Assembly (NCBI GenBank): GCA_041485905.1
Contig: JBGPKK010000019.1
Coordinates: 1-46,483, forward strand
Reading direction: 5' to 3'
DNA length: 46,483 nucleotides
Origin: JAHFUI01 sp041485905
GTDB lineage: Bacteria > Acidobacteriota > Vicinamibacteria > Vicinamibacterales > CAVVIG01
In this document: positions 23,438-31,711 of the stretch, in pieces
Numbering within the stretch: position 1 is the stretch's first letter
How the letters are laid out: every line of letters begins with the position of its first letter
The notes under the pieces: generated by a model
What the model was told of the DNA's origin: nothing
Database searches by the model: none
What the model saw: the letters and a program-made list of their open reading frames with translations, nothing else
Made by a program: the position numbers and the translations under genes

Positions 23438-24375
23438 GCCTCGATCACCATCAACTCGCGCTCCTGAGCGATAAGCGCCGCGACCGCCTCGCCAGGCGAG
23501 CACACCGTGAACGAAATCGTATCGCCGGGGCCGAGCTGACCGGCCACGCCAAGATCCGCCGTGATGACCGTCGCGATCTTCGGATAGCCTCCCGTCGTCT
23601 GCCGATCGGCCATCAGCAGAATCGGCATCCCGGATGCGGGCACCTGCAGCGCGCCCATCGGAGTCGCATCCGAGATGATGTCAGCTCCGCGCACATGCGT
23701 GAGCGGCGCGCCTTCCAGTCGAAAGCCCATGCGATCGGAGTTCTGGCCGATTCGATACGGCACCGTCTCGAGCACCCGACGCGCCTCGTCGGTGAAATGA
23801 TCCTCCTGCGGTCCAAGGAGCACTCGAACTCGCGCGCGTCCCTCCGGCATCTGGCGTTGATGTGGCATCTGTCGTCGTACGTAGTGTCCGGCTTTAGCCG
23901 GACCGGGATCGCCGAGCGGCAAGCTGTCGCCGGCCGTGAGAGGCCGGCCCTCAACGCCGCCGAGCCGGCTGACCAGATGCGTGGCGCGGCTGCCGAACAC
24001 CGGCGTCACAGCGATGCCGCCCTGGATGGCCACATACGCACGCGCGCCCCGCAGTCGCGTGCCGAACGTCATCCGCGATCCAGCGAAAACGGTGAACGCC
24101 TTGTGCGTAGAGACCGAGTGGCCATCCACCATGACCTCGAATTCCGCGCCCGCAACGGCCACAACGCGCTCATCGTCGAACTCTAATTCCGGTCCGGCCA
24201 ATGTGACTTCGACCGTGGCGGCGCCGGCGGCATTGCCCGCCAGCGCGTTGGCAAGACGATGGGAATACGAATCCATCGGTCCGGCGACGGGCACTCCGCG
24301 CGACTGAAATCCCCAGCGTCCGAGGTCCTGGACGGTGGTCAACATACCCGGTTTGATGACCCGCGCCTCAGCCAT
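23434..24375 (-). CDS. pxpC: 5-oxoprolinase subunit PxpC with in-frame repeat insertion
   Basis: Biotin-carboxylase-like subunit (KipA type) of ATP-dependent 5-oxoprolinase. Family motifs are IKPGMLTTVQDLGRWGFQ, RGVPVAGPMDSYSHRLANAL, LLGPQEDHF and LMADRQTTGGYPKIATVI. The ATG at 24375 overlaps pxpB by 8 bp; 313 residues. A stretch of about 24 residues near the middle (DPGPAKAGHYVRRQMPHQ and on) interrupts the usual transition from LPLG to RVLLGPQ and is encoded by a palindromic repeat. murB overlaps its end. pxpA is not in the window. Confidence 0.92.
   Translation of the reverse strand: MAEARVIKPGMLTTVQDLGRWGFQSRGVPVAGPMDSYSHRLANALAGNAAGAATVEVTLAGPELEFDDERVVAVAGAEFEVMVDGHSVSTHKAFTVFAGSRMTFGTRLRGARAYVAIQGGIAVTPVFGSRATHLVSRLGGVEGRPLTAGDSLPLGDPGPAKAGHYVRRQMPHQRQMPEGRARVRVLLGPQEDHFTDEARRVLETVPYRIGQNSDRMGFRLEGAPLTHVRGADIISDATPMGALQVPASGMPILLMADRQTTGGYPKIATVITADLGVAGQLGPGDTISFTVCSPGEAVAALIAQERELMVIEA
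23850..23910. repeat. palindromic element inserted in pxpC
   Basis: Its core GTCCGGCTTTAGCCGGAC (23886-23903) has perfect 8-bp arms around TT. To the left lie ACGTAGT and two direct copies of GGCATCTG. The element keeps the reading frame and encodes AKAGHYVRR. The outer limits are approximate, since they are inferred from where PxpC similarity stops and resumes. It resembles in principle the protein-coding palindromic elements of Rickettsia. No second copy is in the window. Confidence 0.65.
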
Positions 24376-25060
24376 CGGACTTCGCCAGTCGCTCGAACTC
24401 GCCTGGCCCAATCGGCACGAACCGGACGCTATCGCCCGACTTGAAGAGAAACGGCGCCGATCGATCCATGTCGAACGGCCGGACCGGTGTGCGGCCGATA
24501 AGCTGCCAGCCGCCCGGCGTCTCGGCCGGATAGATCCCTGTTTGGACACCTGCAATGCCGACCGTCCCGCGCGGTACACGAACCCGCGGCGTCGAGTGCC
24601 GCGGCATCGCGATGCGCGCGTCGAGCACACCCAGGTAGGCGAATCCAGGCATGAAACCGAGCATGAAGACGCGATACACCGCGCTGGCATGGACGGCGAC
24701 CACTTCGTCGGGCGACATCTTCGCAAACCTGGCGACAGCAGCAAGATCGGGGCCTAATTCTCCGCCGTAGCAGACCGGAACGCTGATCGGCGTCGGCTGC
24801 TCGCCGTCAGCCTCGCCAGGTCGATGGGCCTCTACCTCGAGCCAATCGACGAGCCCCCGGTAGTCGGTTCGCAGGGGATCGAAGAAGACCGCAACCGAGC
24901 GATAGGTGGGGACGACGTCGCGAACGCCGGCGATTGCTGCCGCCAGGACGGCATCTGCCAGCCGGACGGCGCGCGCATTGATTACGGGATCGATGCGCTC
25001 TTCGAACTCGACGACAATCGTCGAGTCGCCCGCCGGCACGATGCGGAAACTCCCCGTCAC
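24368..25060 (-). CDS. pxpB: 5-oxoprolinase subunit PxpB
   Basis: KipI-type subunit of 5-oxoprolinase, which opens pyroglutamate to glutamate with ATP. Motifs include VPVCYGGELGPDLAAVARF, FMLGFMPGFAYLG, PRHSTPRVRVPRGTVGIAG and QTGIYPAETPGGWQLIGRTP. It has 230 residues and a GTG start. It is separated from mpl by 93 bp that contain a reiterated-word palindrome and overlaps pxpC. Its place inside a murein gene set is unusual. The usual partner PxpA is missing here. Confidence 0.93.
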   Translation of the reverse strand: MTGSFRIVPAGDSTIVVEFEERIDPVINARAVRLADAVLAAAIAGVRDVVPTYRSVAVFFDPLRTDYRGLVDWLEVEAHRPGEADGEQPTPISVPVCYGGELGPDLAAVARFAKMSPDEVVAVHASAVYRVFMLGFMPGFAYLGVLDARIAMPRHSTPRVRVPRGTVGIAGVQTGIYPAETPGGWQLIGRTPVRPFDMDRSAPFLFKSGDSVRFVPIGPGEFERLAKSDG

Positions 25061-25061
25061 C

Positions 25062-25132
25062 TGATATGTCTCAAGTGTGAGGTCTCAAGTCTGCAATCCC
25101 GGCACACTTCAGCCTTGAGACTTGATACGTCT
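25062..25132. repeat. reiterated-word palindrome between mpl and pxpB
   Basis: The left side (25062-25096) repeats variants of TCTCAAGT. The right side (25103-25132) carries CTTGAGACTTGATACG, the complement of the same words. TCTCAAGT occurs twice in the left arm, and the arms can pair in more than one register. It fills most of the 93-bp gap and may separate expression of nagZ-ldcA-mpl from pxpBC-murBA. Confidence 0.8.
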
Positions 25133-25153
25133 GCGAGCACGGTGACAAGCAGC

Positions 25154-26551
25154 TCATGACAGTGCTCGCAGCAGCTTCTGGTGGATCCCGCCGAATCCGC
25201 CGTTCGACATGATGACGACCACGTCCCCGGGACGGTGCTCGCGGACGATGGCGCCGATGATGTCGTCGATCGTGTCCGCCTCGCGCGCCGACTGCCCCCG
25301 ATCGTGAAGGTCGCGAACCAGCTTCGGGACCGACAGCCGCTCGGACGCCGGCAGCTTCGAGCGGAAGACCGGCGCCACCAGCACCTCATCAGCCGCGGAA
25401 AACGCGCGCGCGAAATCCTCTTGAAAGACGCGGCGGCAGGAAGAGGCCGAGCGCGGCTCGAAGACGGCCCACACGCGGGCCTTCGGGTTCGACAGGCGCA
25501 TGCCGGCAAGCGTCTCAGCCACGGCCGTCGGATGATGGGCGAAGTCGTCGTAAATGGTCACCCCGCTGGCGGTCCCAACCACCTCGAGCCGCCGCTTCAC
25601 GCCCGCAAACGATCGCAATCCGGCGGCGATCCGCTCCACGCCGAGCCCCACTTCCGTCGCCACGGCAATGGCCGCCAGGGCGTTGCGCACGTTGTGGGCG
25701 CCGACCAGCGGCGCATCGAATGCGCCGAACGGCGAGCCGCCTCGCCGGACACGGAACCGCGTGATCGGGCCGGCCGATTCGAGATCGTGAGCCTGCCAGT
25801 CGACGCCTGCGGTCAATCCGAACGTCTCGACGCGTGAGACCGCGCCGTCTTTGAGCGCGGCCGCGCCCTCGCTGTCAGCGCCGATCAGCAGCAGACCGTG
25901 CCGCGGCACCAGGTTCACGAGCCGGCGGAATGCCGCCGAGACCGCGGCGAAGTCCGCGTAGATATCCGCGTGATCGAACTCCACGTTGTTGATCACGGCG
26001 ATGTCGGGCACGTATTTGAGAAATTTCGCGGTCTTGTCGAAGAAGGCGCTGTCGTATTCGTCACCTTCGATGACGAAGTCGCGGCCGTGGCCGATCCGGT
26101 AACTCGATCCGTGCGCGCCCAGGTTGCGCGCGATGCCGCCGACGAGCACGCTCGGGTCGAGCCCGCCGGAAGTCAGGACCCATCCAGTGAGCGATGTCGT
26201 CGTGGTCTTGCCGTGCGTCCCTGCAATGACAATCGACCGCGCGCCCCACAGAAAGTGATCGCGCACGACCTCGGGCAGCGAACAGTACCGGATCTTGCGA
26301 TCGAGGACCTCTTCGAGCTCCGGATTTCCGCGTGAGATCGCGTTGCCGACGACGACCAGATCGAGATCCGCCGTGATGTGCGCCGCCTGGTACCCGCTGA
26401 GCGTCACAATGCCTTCCGCGGTCAGAAAGTCGCTCATCGGCGGGTAGACATCCTGGTCTGAGCCGCGCACGTCGAACCCCTTGTGACGCAGCATCGCGGC
26501 GGCCGTCGCCATCGCCGTGCCGCAGATCCCGATGAAATGCACGCGCGTCAT
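25154..26551 (-). CDS. mpl: UDP-MurNAc:L-Ala-gamma-D-Glu-meso-DAP ligase Mpl
   Basis: Recycles murein tripeptide by joining it to UDP-MurNAc. It has the Mur-ligase N-terminal motif FIGICGTAMATAAAMLRHKG, the ATP loop AGTHGKTTTTSL, the central EGDEYDSAFFDK and the Mpl-type ending IMSNGGFGGIHQKLL, which separates it from MurC. It has 465 residues, similar to E. coli Mpl. It starts 12 bp after ldcA. Its presence implies meso-diaminopimelate peptidoglycan and an active recycling route. Confidence 0.94.
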   Translation of the reverse strand: MTRVHFIGICGTAMATAAAMLRHKGFDVRGSDQDVYPPMSDFLTAEGIVTLSGYQAAHITADLDLVVVGNAISRGNPELEEVLDRKIRYCSLPEVVRDHFLWGARSIVIAGTHGKTTTTSLTGWVLTSGGLDPSVLVGGIARNLGAHGSSYRIGHGRDFVIEGDEYDSAFFDKTAKFLKYVPDIAVINNVEFDHADIYADFAAVSAAFRRLVNLVPRHGLLLIGADSEGAAALKDGAVSRVETFGLTAGVDWQAHDLESAGPITRFRVRRGGSPFGAFDAPLVGAHNVRNALAAIAVATEVGLGVERIAAGLRSFAGVKRRLEVVGTASGVTIYDDFAHHPTAVAETLAGMRLSNPKARVWAVFEPRSASSCRRVFQEDFARAFSAADEVLVAPVFRSKLPASERLSVPKLVRDLHDRGQSAREADTIDDIIGAIVREHRPGDVVVIMSNGGFGGIHQKLLRALS

Positions 26552-26563
26552 GACGTGGTGGGC

Positions 26564-27493
26564 CTATTCGACCGCGGATTCCTCGATGACCAGCCGCGGC
26601 CGATCATCGGCAATCACTCGGCACGAAACGCCAAATGGCAGTGTGATCGCCGGCCCGGACGTATGGCCGGACGGGAAACCGATGACGACGGGACCGGGAA
26701 AATCGCGGAACAGTTCCGAGACGACGGCGCGCGCCTTGGGATCGCCCGACGGCTCGTCGCACTTCAGCAGCTCGCCGATGACGACCGCCGACGCGCGCGC
26801 CAGGATGCCGCTCTGGTGCAGTTGCGTCACCATGCGGTCGAGGCGGTACGGGCGCTCGCCCACCTCCTCGAAGAACAGCACGAATCCGGCAGGTGGCGCG
26901 AACGCGAACGGCGTCCCGAGCGACGCGAGCAGCTGCGTGAGGGTTCCGCCCAGCAGGGGTCCGACCGCTTCCCCGCGGCGGAGGGTCTCGAGTCCAGCCG
27001 GCGCGAGCGTCCCCATCGGCTCACGCCCGCAGATCGCGGCCTGTAGCGACGCGCGGTCGTAGCCTGCCTCCCCTCGACCCAGCCGTCCTGCCAGCATCGG
27101 ACCATGAAACGCGACCAACCCGCAGCATGTGGTCAGGAAGTTGAGCACGGACGTGAGATCGCTATAGCCGATGAACGGCTTGCGCGCGAGGCGCGCTTCG
27201 TCGCGATCGAGCAGCGGCAGGACCTGCGCGCTGCCGTATCCGCCTCGCACGCCGACGATGCCTTTGATGCTGGGATCGCGCCACGCCTGCTGAATCGCCG
27301 CCGCGCGCAGCGCCGGCGGGCCGGCCACGTAGCCGTGAGGCTCGCGCGCGAACACCGAATCGTCATAGACCGGTTCGAAGCCGAGGCGGCGGATCTCGTC
27401 GATGCCGTGCGCGAACTCGTCGCGGTCGAACGGGCTGGCGGGGGCCACCACGGCGAGGCGATCGCCGGGCGCAAGAGCGTGCGGCTTCAGCAT
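26564..27493 (-). CDS. ldcA: L,D-carboxypeptidase of the S66 (LdcA) family
   Basis: Cytoplasmic enzyme that trims the terminal D-Ala from murein tetrapeptide to give the tripeptide used by Mpl. The S66 catalytic triad is visible: Ser in FIGYSDLTSVLN, Glu in LFFEEVGERPYRLDRM and His in GFPSGHTSG. The N-terminal LAPGDRLAVVAPASP is typical. It has 309 residues. It starts 1 bp after the nagZ stop and precedes mpl, so the three recycling steps are encoded in order. Confidence 0.93.
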   Translation of the reverse strand: MLKPHALAPGDRLAVVAPASPFDRDEFAHGIDEIRRLGFEPVYDDSVFAREPHGYVAGPPALRAAAIQQAWRDPSIKGIVGVRGGYGSAQVLPLLDRDEARLARKPFIGYSDLTSVLNFLTTCCGLVAFHGPMLAGRLGRGEAGYDRASLQAAICGREPMGTLAPAGLETLRRGEAVGPLLGGTLTQLLASLGTPFAFAPPAGFVLFFEEVGERPYRLDRMVTQLHQSGILARASAVVIGELLKCDEPSGDPKARAVVSELFRDFPGPVVIGFPSGHTSGPAITLPFGVSCRVIADDRPRLVIEESAVE

Positions 27494-27494
27494 C

Positions 27495-28592
27495 TCACAC
27501 GAACCGGCTCATCTCGTCGGCAATCGCGCGGTGCTCGTCGCGGCCAATCAGTTGACGCACCTGGCGTCCCTGCGGTGGACGCGTGACCACCGAGGCCGCG
27601 AGGAAGCGCTCCTTCGCCCGCTGGTGCCGCTTGAGCGCGTCCTCAACGCGCGTGAAAGGGATCCGACCCTCTTCCACCGCGTAAATGAGCGCCTCCAGCG
27701 CAGCCGCCTGCACGTCGTGGTCGCCGCTGCAAATGAGCACGCCGTCACAACCCGCTTCCACGGCCAGCACGGCCGCCGACGGCACGGCGTACCGACCGGC
27801 GACCGCCTTCATCTCGAGGTCGTCGCTCAGAATGAGGCCTTCGAATTTCAGCTCCTCGCGAAGCACCCCCGTCACGATGCGCTTCGACAAGGTCGCCGGA
27901 TGATCTTCGTCGAGAGCGGGAAGAAACACATGCGCCGTCATGATGCTGGCGACGTGGGCTCCGATGGCAGCTCGAAACGGCACGAATTCCACGGCACGCA
28001 GCCGTTCGATGGCGTGCTCGACCAGCGGGAGCTCCAGATGCGAGTCGACGCTGGTGTCGCCGTGCCCGGGGAAATGCTTGCCGCACGCCGCGATCCCCTC
28101 GGCCTGGAGCGCCCGGATGATCGCGCCACCGAGCCGCGCGACCTCCTCGGGATCGTCCGAGAGCGCGCGATCGCCGATGACGGGGTTTTTCTGGTTGGTG
28201 TGAACGTCCAGCACCGGCGCGTAGTCGAGCGAGACGCCGACGGCGCGCAGCTCCGACGCGAGCGCGCGCGCAAACCGATCGGCGAGGGTCGCGTCTCCGC
28301 TGCGGCCGATGGTCGCCATCGGCGGCCACTCGGTGAACGGCGCTTTCAGCCTGGCGACGCGGCCGCCCTCCTGATCGATGCTGACCCACGCCGGCAGATC
28401 GGGCACGAGCCTGGCGGCCTCGAAACACAGCTCGGCCACCTGCTCCGGTTCGGCGACATTTTGCGCGAACAGGATCACGCCGCCCAATCCGAACTCGCGC
28501 GCGAGCGATCGCAGCTCGATCGGCAGCGTCGGGCCGTCGAAACCGGCGATCAGAAGTTGACCGATCTGGCGACGCAGCCCGATTGGTGACAT
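27495..28592 (-). CDS. nagZ: beta-N-acetylhexosaminidase NagZ (GH3)
   Basis: Removes GlcNAc from muropeptides during cell-wall recycling. GH3 signatures are SIDQEGGRVARL, CGKHFPGHGDTSVDSH (with the catalytic His/Asp loop) and LILSDDLEM with the nucleophile Asp. No signal peptide is present, as expected for a cytoplasmic enzyme. It has 365 residues; the last 40 or so extend past the usual E. coli length. It is the first gene of the minus-strand murein set, and TACAAT lies 10 nt before its ATG. Confidence 0.95.
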   Translation of the reverse strand: MSPIGLRRQIGQLLIAGFDGPTLPIELRSLAREFGLGGVILFAQNVAEPEQVAELCFEAARLVPDLPAWVSIDQEGGRVARLKAPFTEWPPMATIGRSGDATLADRFARALASELRAVGVSLDYAPVLDVHTNQKNPVIGDRALSDDPEEVARLGGAIIRALQAEGIAACGKHFPGHGDTSVDSHLELPLVEHAIERLRAVEFVPFRAAIGAHVASIMTAHVFLPALDEDHPATLSKRIVTGVLREELKFEGLILSDDLEMKAVAGRYAVPSAAVLAVEAGCDGVLICSGDHDVQAAALEALIYAVEEGRIPFTRVEDALKRHQRAKERFLAASVVTRPPQGRQVRQLIGRDEHRAIADEMSRFV

Positions 28593-28602
28593 TAGCGACT
28601 CG

Positions 28603-28608
28603 ATTGTA
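28603..28608 (-). promoter_or_regulatory. -10 box for nagZ
   Basis: On the minus strand TACAAT (28608-28603) ends 10 nt before the nagZ ATG, allowing a 5' leader of only a few bases. No clear -35 is seen because the upstream bases belong to the palindrome arm. It is paired back to back with the GHMP kinase -10 on the other side of the palindrome. Confidence 0.5.
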
Positions 28609-28714
28609 CATCTGGTTATCTGGTTGTCTGGTCGTCTGGTTACCTGGACATTTGGTCATGCCAATGAACCACTCAATAACCAGATACCTAGGTGACCAGA
28701 TAACCAGATGATCA
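28609..28714. repeat. reiterated-word palindrome between divergent nagZ and GHMP kinase genes
   Basis: The left arm (28609-28660) is a run of CTGGTT and CTGGTC words (CATCTGGTTATCTGGT at 28610-28625). The right arm (28666-28714) holds the complement, with ACCAGATAACCAGATG at 28695-28710 exactly matching that 16-mer. The element fills the space between two divergent promoters, so it cannot be a terminator for either flanking gene. Its words closely resemble those at 40811-40887. Confidence 0.88.
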
Positions 28715-28720
28715 AGTGCC

Positions 28721-28726
28721 TATAAT
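28721..28726 (+). promoter_or_regulatory. -10 box for GHMP kinase gene
   Basis: A perfect TATAAT ends 6 nt before the GTG start at 28733. This spacing puts transcription start on or next to the start codon, so the message is predicted to be leaderless. No Shine-Dalgarno sequence is present. No -35 with good match is found within the palindrome arm upstream. Confidence 0.6.
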
Positions 28727-28732
28727 CCGTCC

Positions 28733-29722
28733 GTGGCCATCGTGTCTTCCGCACCCACTCGCATCGATCTGGCTGGCGGCACGATCGACATCTGGCCGCT
28801 GTACCTGTTCCACGACGGCGCCTCGACGTTGAATGCCGCGATCAGCCTGCGCGCGCACGCGACCATCGAGCCGCGCGCCGACGGCCGCATCGAGCTCCAC
28901 TCCGCCGAAACCAATCGCCGGGTCGGCGCCGGCCATTGGTCGGAGCTCGACGGATCGGGTGACCTGACGCTCCTCGCGCGGCTCGCACGTCACTGGCGGC
29001 TGGAAAACGCGACGCTGACCACGCGCGGCGAGTCGCCGACGGGCGCGGGCATTGCGGGTTCGTCCGCCCTGACGATCGCTGCGTGCGGCGCGCTCGCCCG
29101 CTGGGCCGGTGGCTGCGCCGATCCCGAGCAGCTCCTCCACGTGGCCATGAACGTCGAGTGTCAGGCGATTGCGGTTCCCACCGGCGCACAGGATTACCGG
29201 CCGGCACTCTACGGCGGGGTTGCGGCCATCGAGCTTCGCGCCGACGGCATTCGCCGCGTGGCGCTGGAGGTTGACCCCCTCGAGCTCGAGCGCCGCATCG
29301 TCATCGCCTATACCGGAGCGCCGAGGCAGTCGGGGACAAACAACTGGGAGATCACGAAACGGCACATCGACGGCGATCGGCACATCTTCGACTGCTTCGA
29401 GCGGATCCGCGACACGGCGGCGGCCATGCGCGAGGCGCTCGCACGCGCCGACTGGGAGGCGGTCGGCCGTCACATTGCGACGGAGTGGGACAATCGGAAA
29501 CGCCTGGCGCCCGGCGTCACCACGCCGTCCATTGACGATTTGATCGGCCGAGCGATGGCTGCGGGCGCCACGGCTGGCAAAGTCTGCGGCGCCGGCGGCG
29601 GGGGTTGTCTTTTCTGTTATGGGCCGCCAGACGCCCGGTCGGCGATTGCCGCGGCGCTCACCGAGGGCGGCGCCCGCGTGCTCGACTACCGCATCGAGAT
29701 GGAAGGGCTCCGCGTTGGATAA
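28733..29722 (+). CDS. GHMP-family small-molecule kinase
   Basis: Predicted sugar kinase of 329 residues. The N-terminal substrate loop is SAPTRIDLAGGTIDIWPLY, the ATP loop is PTGAGIAGSSALTIAACGAL, and the third GHMP motif is KVCGAGGGGCLFCY. The RIDLAGGTID start and overall length are closest to D-glycero-D-manno-heptose 7-phosphate kinases and related sugar kinases, but substrate cannot be set from sequence alone. PolX overlaps its 3' end by 8 bp. The gene is divergent from nagZ. Confidence 0.85.
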   Translation: MAIVSSAPTRIDLAGGTIDIWPLYLFHDGASTLNAAISLRAHATIEPRADGRIELHSAETNRRVGAGHWSELDGSGDLTLLARLARHWRLENATLTTRGESPTGAGIAGSSALTIAACGALARWAGGCADPEQLLHVAMNVECQAIAVPTGAQDYRPALYGGVAAIELRADGIRRVALEVDPLELERRIVIAYTGAPRQSGTNNWEITKRHIDGDRHIFDCFERIRDTAAAMREALARADWEAVGRHIATEWDNRKRLAPGVTTPSIDDLIGRAMAAGATAGKVCGAGGGGCLFCYGPPDARSAIAAALTEGGARVLDYRIEMEGLRVG

Positions 29723-31436
29723 TCTCGCGATAGCCAGGATTCTTCGCGAGATCGCGGACCTGCTGGAAATCAAGAACGACAACCCGTTCAAGATTCGTGC
29801 GTACCGCAACGGCGCCGATACGGTCGCCAATCACCCTCATGAGCTCGCCGCGCTCGATGCCGTCGGTCTCCGTGAGATCCCGGGGATTGGCAAAGACCTC
29901 GCGGCGCGCATCCTCGAGATCGCCGCGACCGGAGACGCGGCCTATCACCGCGAGCTGGTCGCGGAGTTTCCGCCGACCATTCTCGATCTGCTACATCTCC
30001 AGGGCGTGGGGCCAAAGACAGTGGCGACGCTGTACCGCGAGCTCGACATCCGGACGCTGGACGACCTGCAGCAGGCGGCAACGGACGGACGGATTCGAAG
30101 CCTGCGCGGCATGGGCGCGCGAAAGGAAGCGCTGATCCTCAAGGCGCTCGAGGAACGCCGGCGCCACGCAGGCCGTCATCTCCTGTCAGACGCGCACGAC
30201 GGGGCCGCCGCCCTCGTCGGCTACCTCCGCGAGCGCGCACCCGCCGCCGAGATCGAACCGGTCGGCAGTCTCAGGCGCGGGTGCGAGACCTGCGGCGACC
30301 TCGACATCCTCGCGTCGGGGGCCGAGGCGTCGCTCATGGACGACTTCGTCGGCTATCGGTTGGTGGAGCGAGTGCTTGCGCAGGGCGATACGAAATCAAG
30401 CGTGCTCATTTTCGGCGGTTTTCAGGCGGACTTGCGGGTGGTCCAGCCCGAGAGCCGGGGCGCGGCCATGCAATATTTCACCGGATCCAAGGCGCACAAC
30501 ATCGCGCTCCGCGATCGCGCCATCGGTCTCGGGCTCAAGTTGAACGAATACGGTGTGTTCCGGACGGCCGACGATACGCGCATCGCAGGGTCGAGTGAAG
30601 AGGGCGTGTACGAGGCGCTGGGGCTCGCGTGGATTCCGCCGGAGCTTCGGGAAGCGCACGGCGAGCTGGAAGCCGCGTCGGCACGCCAACTCCCCCGGCT
30701 CATCGATCGGTCCGATCTCCTCGGCGACCTGCACATGCACACAACCGAGTCCGACGGCAAAGACGATGTGGAGGCGATGGTCGAGGCCGCGCGCGAAGCC
30801 GGGCTGCAATACATCGCGATCACCGAGCACAGTCAGTCGCTGGCGATGGCGAACGGGCTGGACGAGCGCCGGGCTCTGGCGCACGCGGCACGCGTTCGCG
30901 CGCTCGACGGTCAGATCGACGGAATCCGCGTGCTCGCCGGCATCGAGTGCGATATCAAGGCGGACGGGACGCTCGATCTCGCCGATGATTGTCTGGCGGC
31001 CCTCGATATTGTCGTCGCATCCGTGCACTCGGGATTCACACAGGACCGACCACAGATGACCGACCGGCTGCTTCGCGCGATCGACAACCCGCAGGTGGAC
31101 ATTCTCGGCCACCCGACCGGACGCCGCATATTGCAGCGCGAGCCGTACGCGCTCGATATGGAGGCCGTGATCGCACGGGCGGCCGAGGTCGGCGCGGCGC
31201 TCGAGATCAACGCGTCTGCGCATCGGCTGGATCTCAACGACACCAATGCGCGGCTGGCCCACAATCGAGGCGTGCGCCTGGTGATCTCGAGCGATTCACA
31301 TTCGCGCCATGGCTTCGGCGTCCTGCGCTGGGGCGTCATCGTCGCGCGCCGCGCCTGGCTGGAGCCGAAAGACGTGCTGAACACGCTGCCCTTCGATCAG
31401 TTCCAGGCCTCGCTGCGCCGAAACGCGCGGCCCTGA
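29715..31436 (+). CDS. polX: DNA polymerase/3'-5' exonuclease PolX
   Basis: Family X repair polymerase of 573 residues, like the B. subtilis enzyme in length. A TTG start overlapping the kinase gene gives NLAIARILREIADLLEIKND, then NPFKIRAYRNGADTV and two helix-hairpin-helix motifs (LREIPGIGKDLAARI, LQGVGPKTV). The catalytic triad is intact: GSLRRGCETCGDLDIL (Asp 195, 197) and FQADLRVV (Asp 239). The C-terminal PHP nuclease domain has LHMHTTESDG, ITEHSQ, AGIECDIKADG, HPTGR and SSDSH. It is an intact paralogue of the gene at 15188. Confidence 0.95.
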   Translation: MDNLAIARILREIADLLEIKNDNPFKIRAYRNGADTVANHPHELAALDAVGLREIPGIGKDLAARILEIAATGDAAYHRELVAEFPPTILDLLHLQGVGPKTVATLYRELDIRTLDDLQQAATDGRIRSLRGMGARKEALILKALEERRRHAGRHLLSDAHDGAAALVGYLRERAPAAEIEPVGSLRRGCETCGDLDILASGAEASLMDDFVGYRLVERVLAQGDTKSSVLIFGGFQADLRVVQPESRGAAMQYFTGSKAHNIALRDRAIGLGLKLNEYGVFRTADDTRIAGSSEEGVYEALGLAWIPPELREAHGELEAASARQLPRLIDRSDLLGDLHMHTTESDGKDDVEAMVEAAREAGLQYIAITEHSQSLAMANGLDERRALAHAARVRALDGQIDGIRVLAGIECDIKADGTLDLADDCLAALDIVVASVHSGFTQDRPQMTDRLLRAIDNPQVDILGHPTGRRILQREPYALDMEAVIARAAEVGAALEINASAHRLDLNDTNARLAHNRGVRLVISSDSHSRHGFGVLRWGVIVARRAWLEPKDVLNTLPFDQFQASLRRNARP

Positions 31437-31675
31437 TGAAACTCCCGATGCTTTCGCTGGATCAGAAGCTGGCCGAGATCAAACGGCTGTACTACCGCAC
31501 CACTCGACACACGATTCAGCAGGATCTCGAGAAGGCGCTCGATCTCCTGAAGTCAATCGCTTCCGAGGAGGATCGTGAGCGCGCGACGGTTTATATGGAG
31601 GGTCTCGCGCAGATGCGCAGGGACTGGACCGGCTCTGGAAGGAAAAAAGCAAAAAGCAAAAGTGAAGATCCTTAA
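31436..31675 (+). CDS. small helical protein downstream of polX
   Basis: A 79-residue protein whose ATG shares a base with the polX stop (TGATG), so translation is coupled. The sequence (MKLPMLSLDQKLAEIKRLYY, then DLEKALDLLKSIASEEDRERA) predicts a three-helix bundle and no membrane segment. The last ten or so residues (Lys/Ser-rich) and the stop come from the adjacent palindrome. I do not recognise a family. Coupling suggests a partner of PolX, but that is inference. Confidence 0.65.
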   Translation: MKLPMLSLDQKLAEIKRLYYRTTRHTIQQDLEKALDLLKSIASEEDRERATVYMEGLAQMRRDWTGSGRKKAKSKSEDP

Positions 31676-31711
31676 CTTCACTTTCACTTCTTGCCTTCTG
31701 CCTTTTTACTT
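31643..31711. repeat. reiterated-word palindrome between convergent genes
   Basis: The left arm (31643-31667) is AAAAAGC repeated and ends in AGTGAAG. The right arm (31675-31711) is CTTCACTTTCACTTC followed by TTGCCTTCTGCC and TTTTTACTT, the complement in word content. It provides the C-terminus of the small protein on the left and the stop codon of the HEAT-like gene on the right. With A-rich and T-rich arms it could act as a bidirectional terminator. Confidence 0.85.

Noticed and set aside
23438..23503. Longer N-terminus for MurB
   Set aside because: The extra residues overlap pxpC, are Gly/Arg-rich, and the GTG at 23437 has the coupled GTGA arrangement and a GAGG site.
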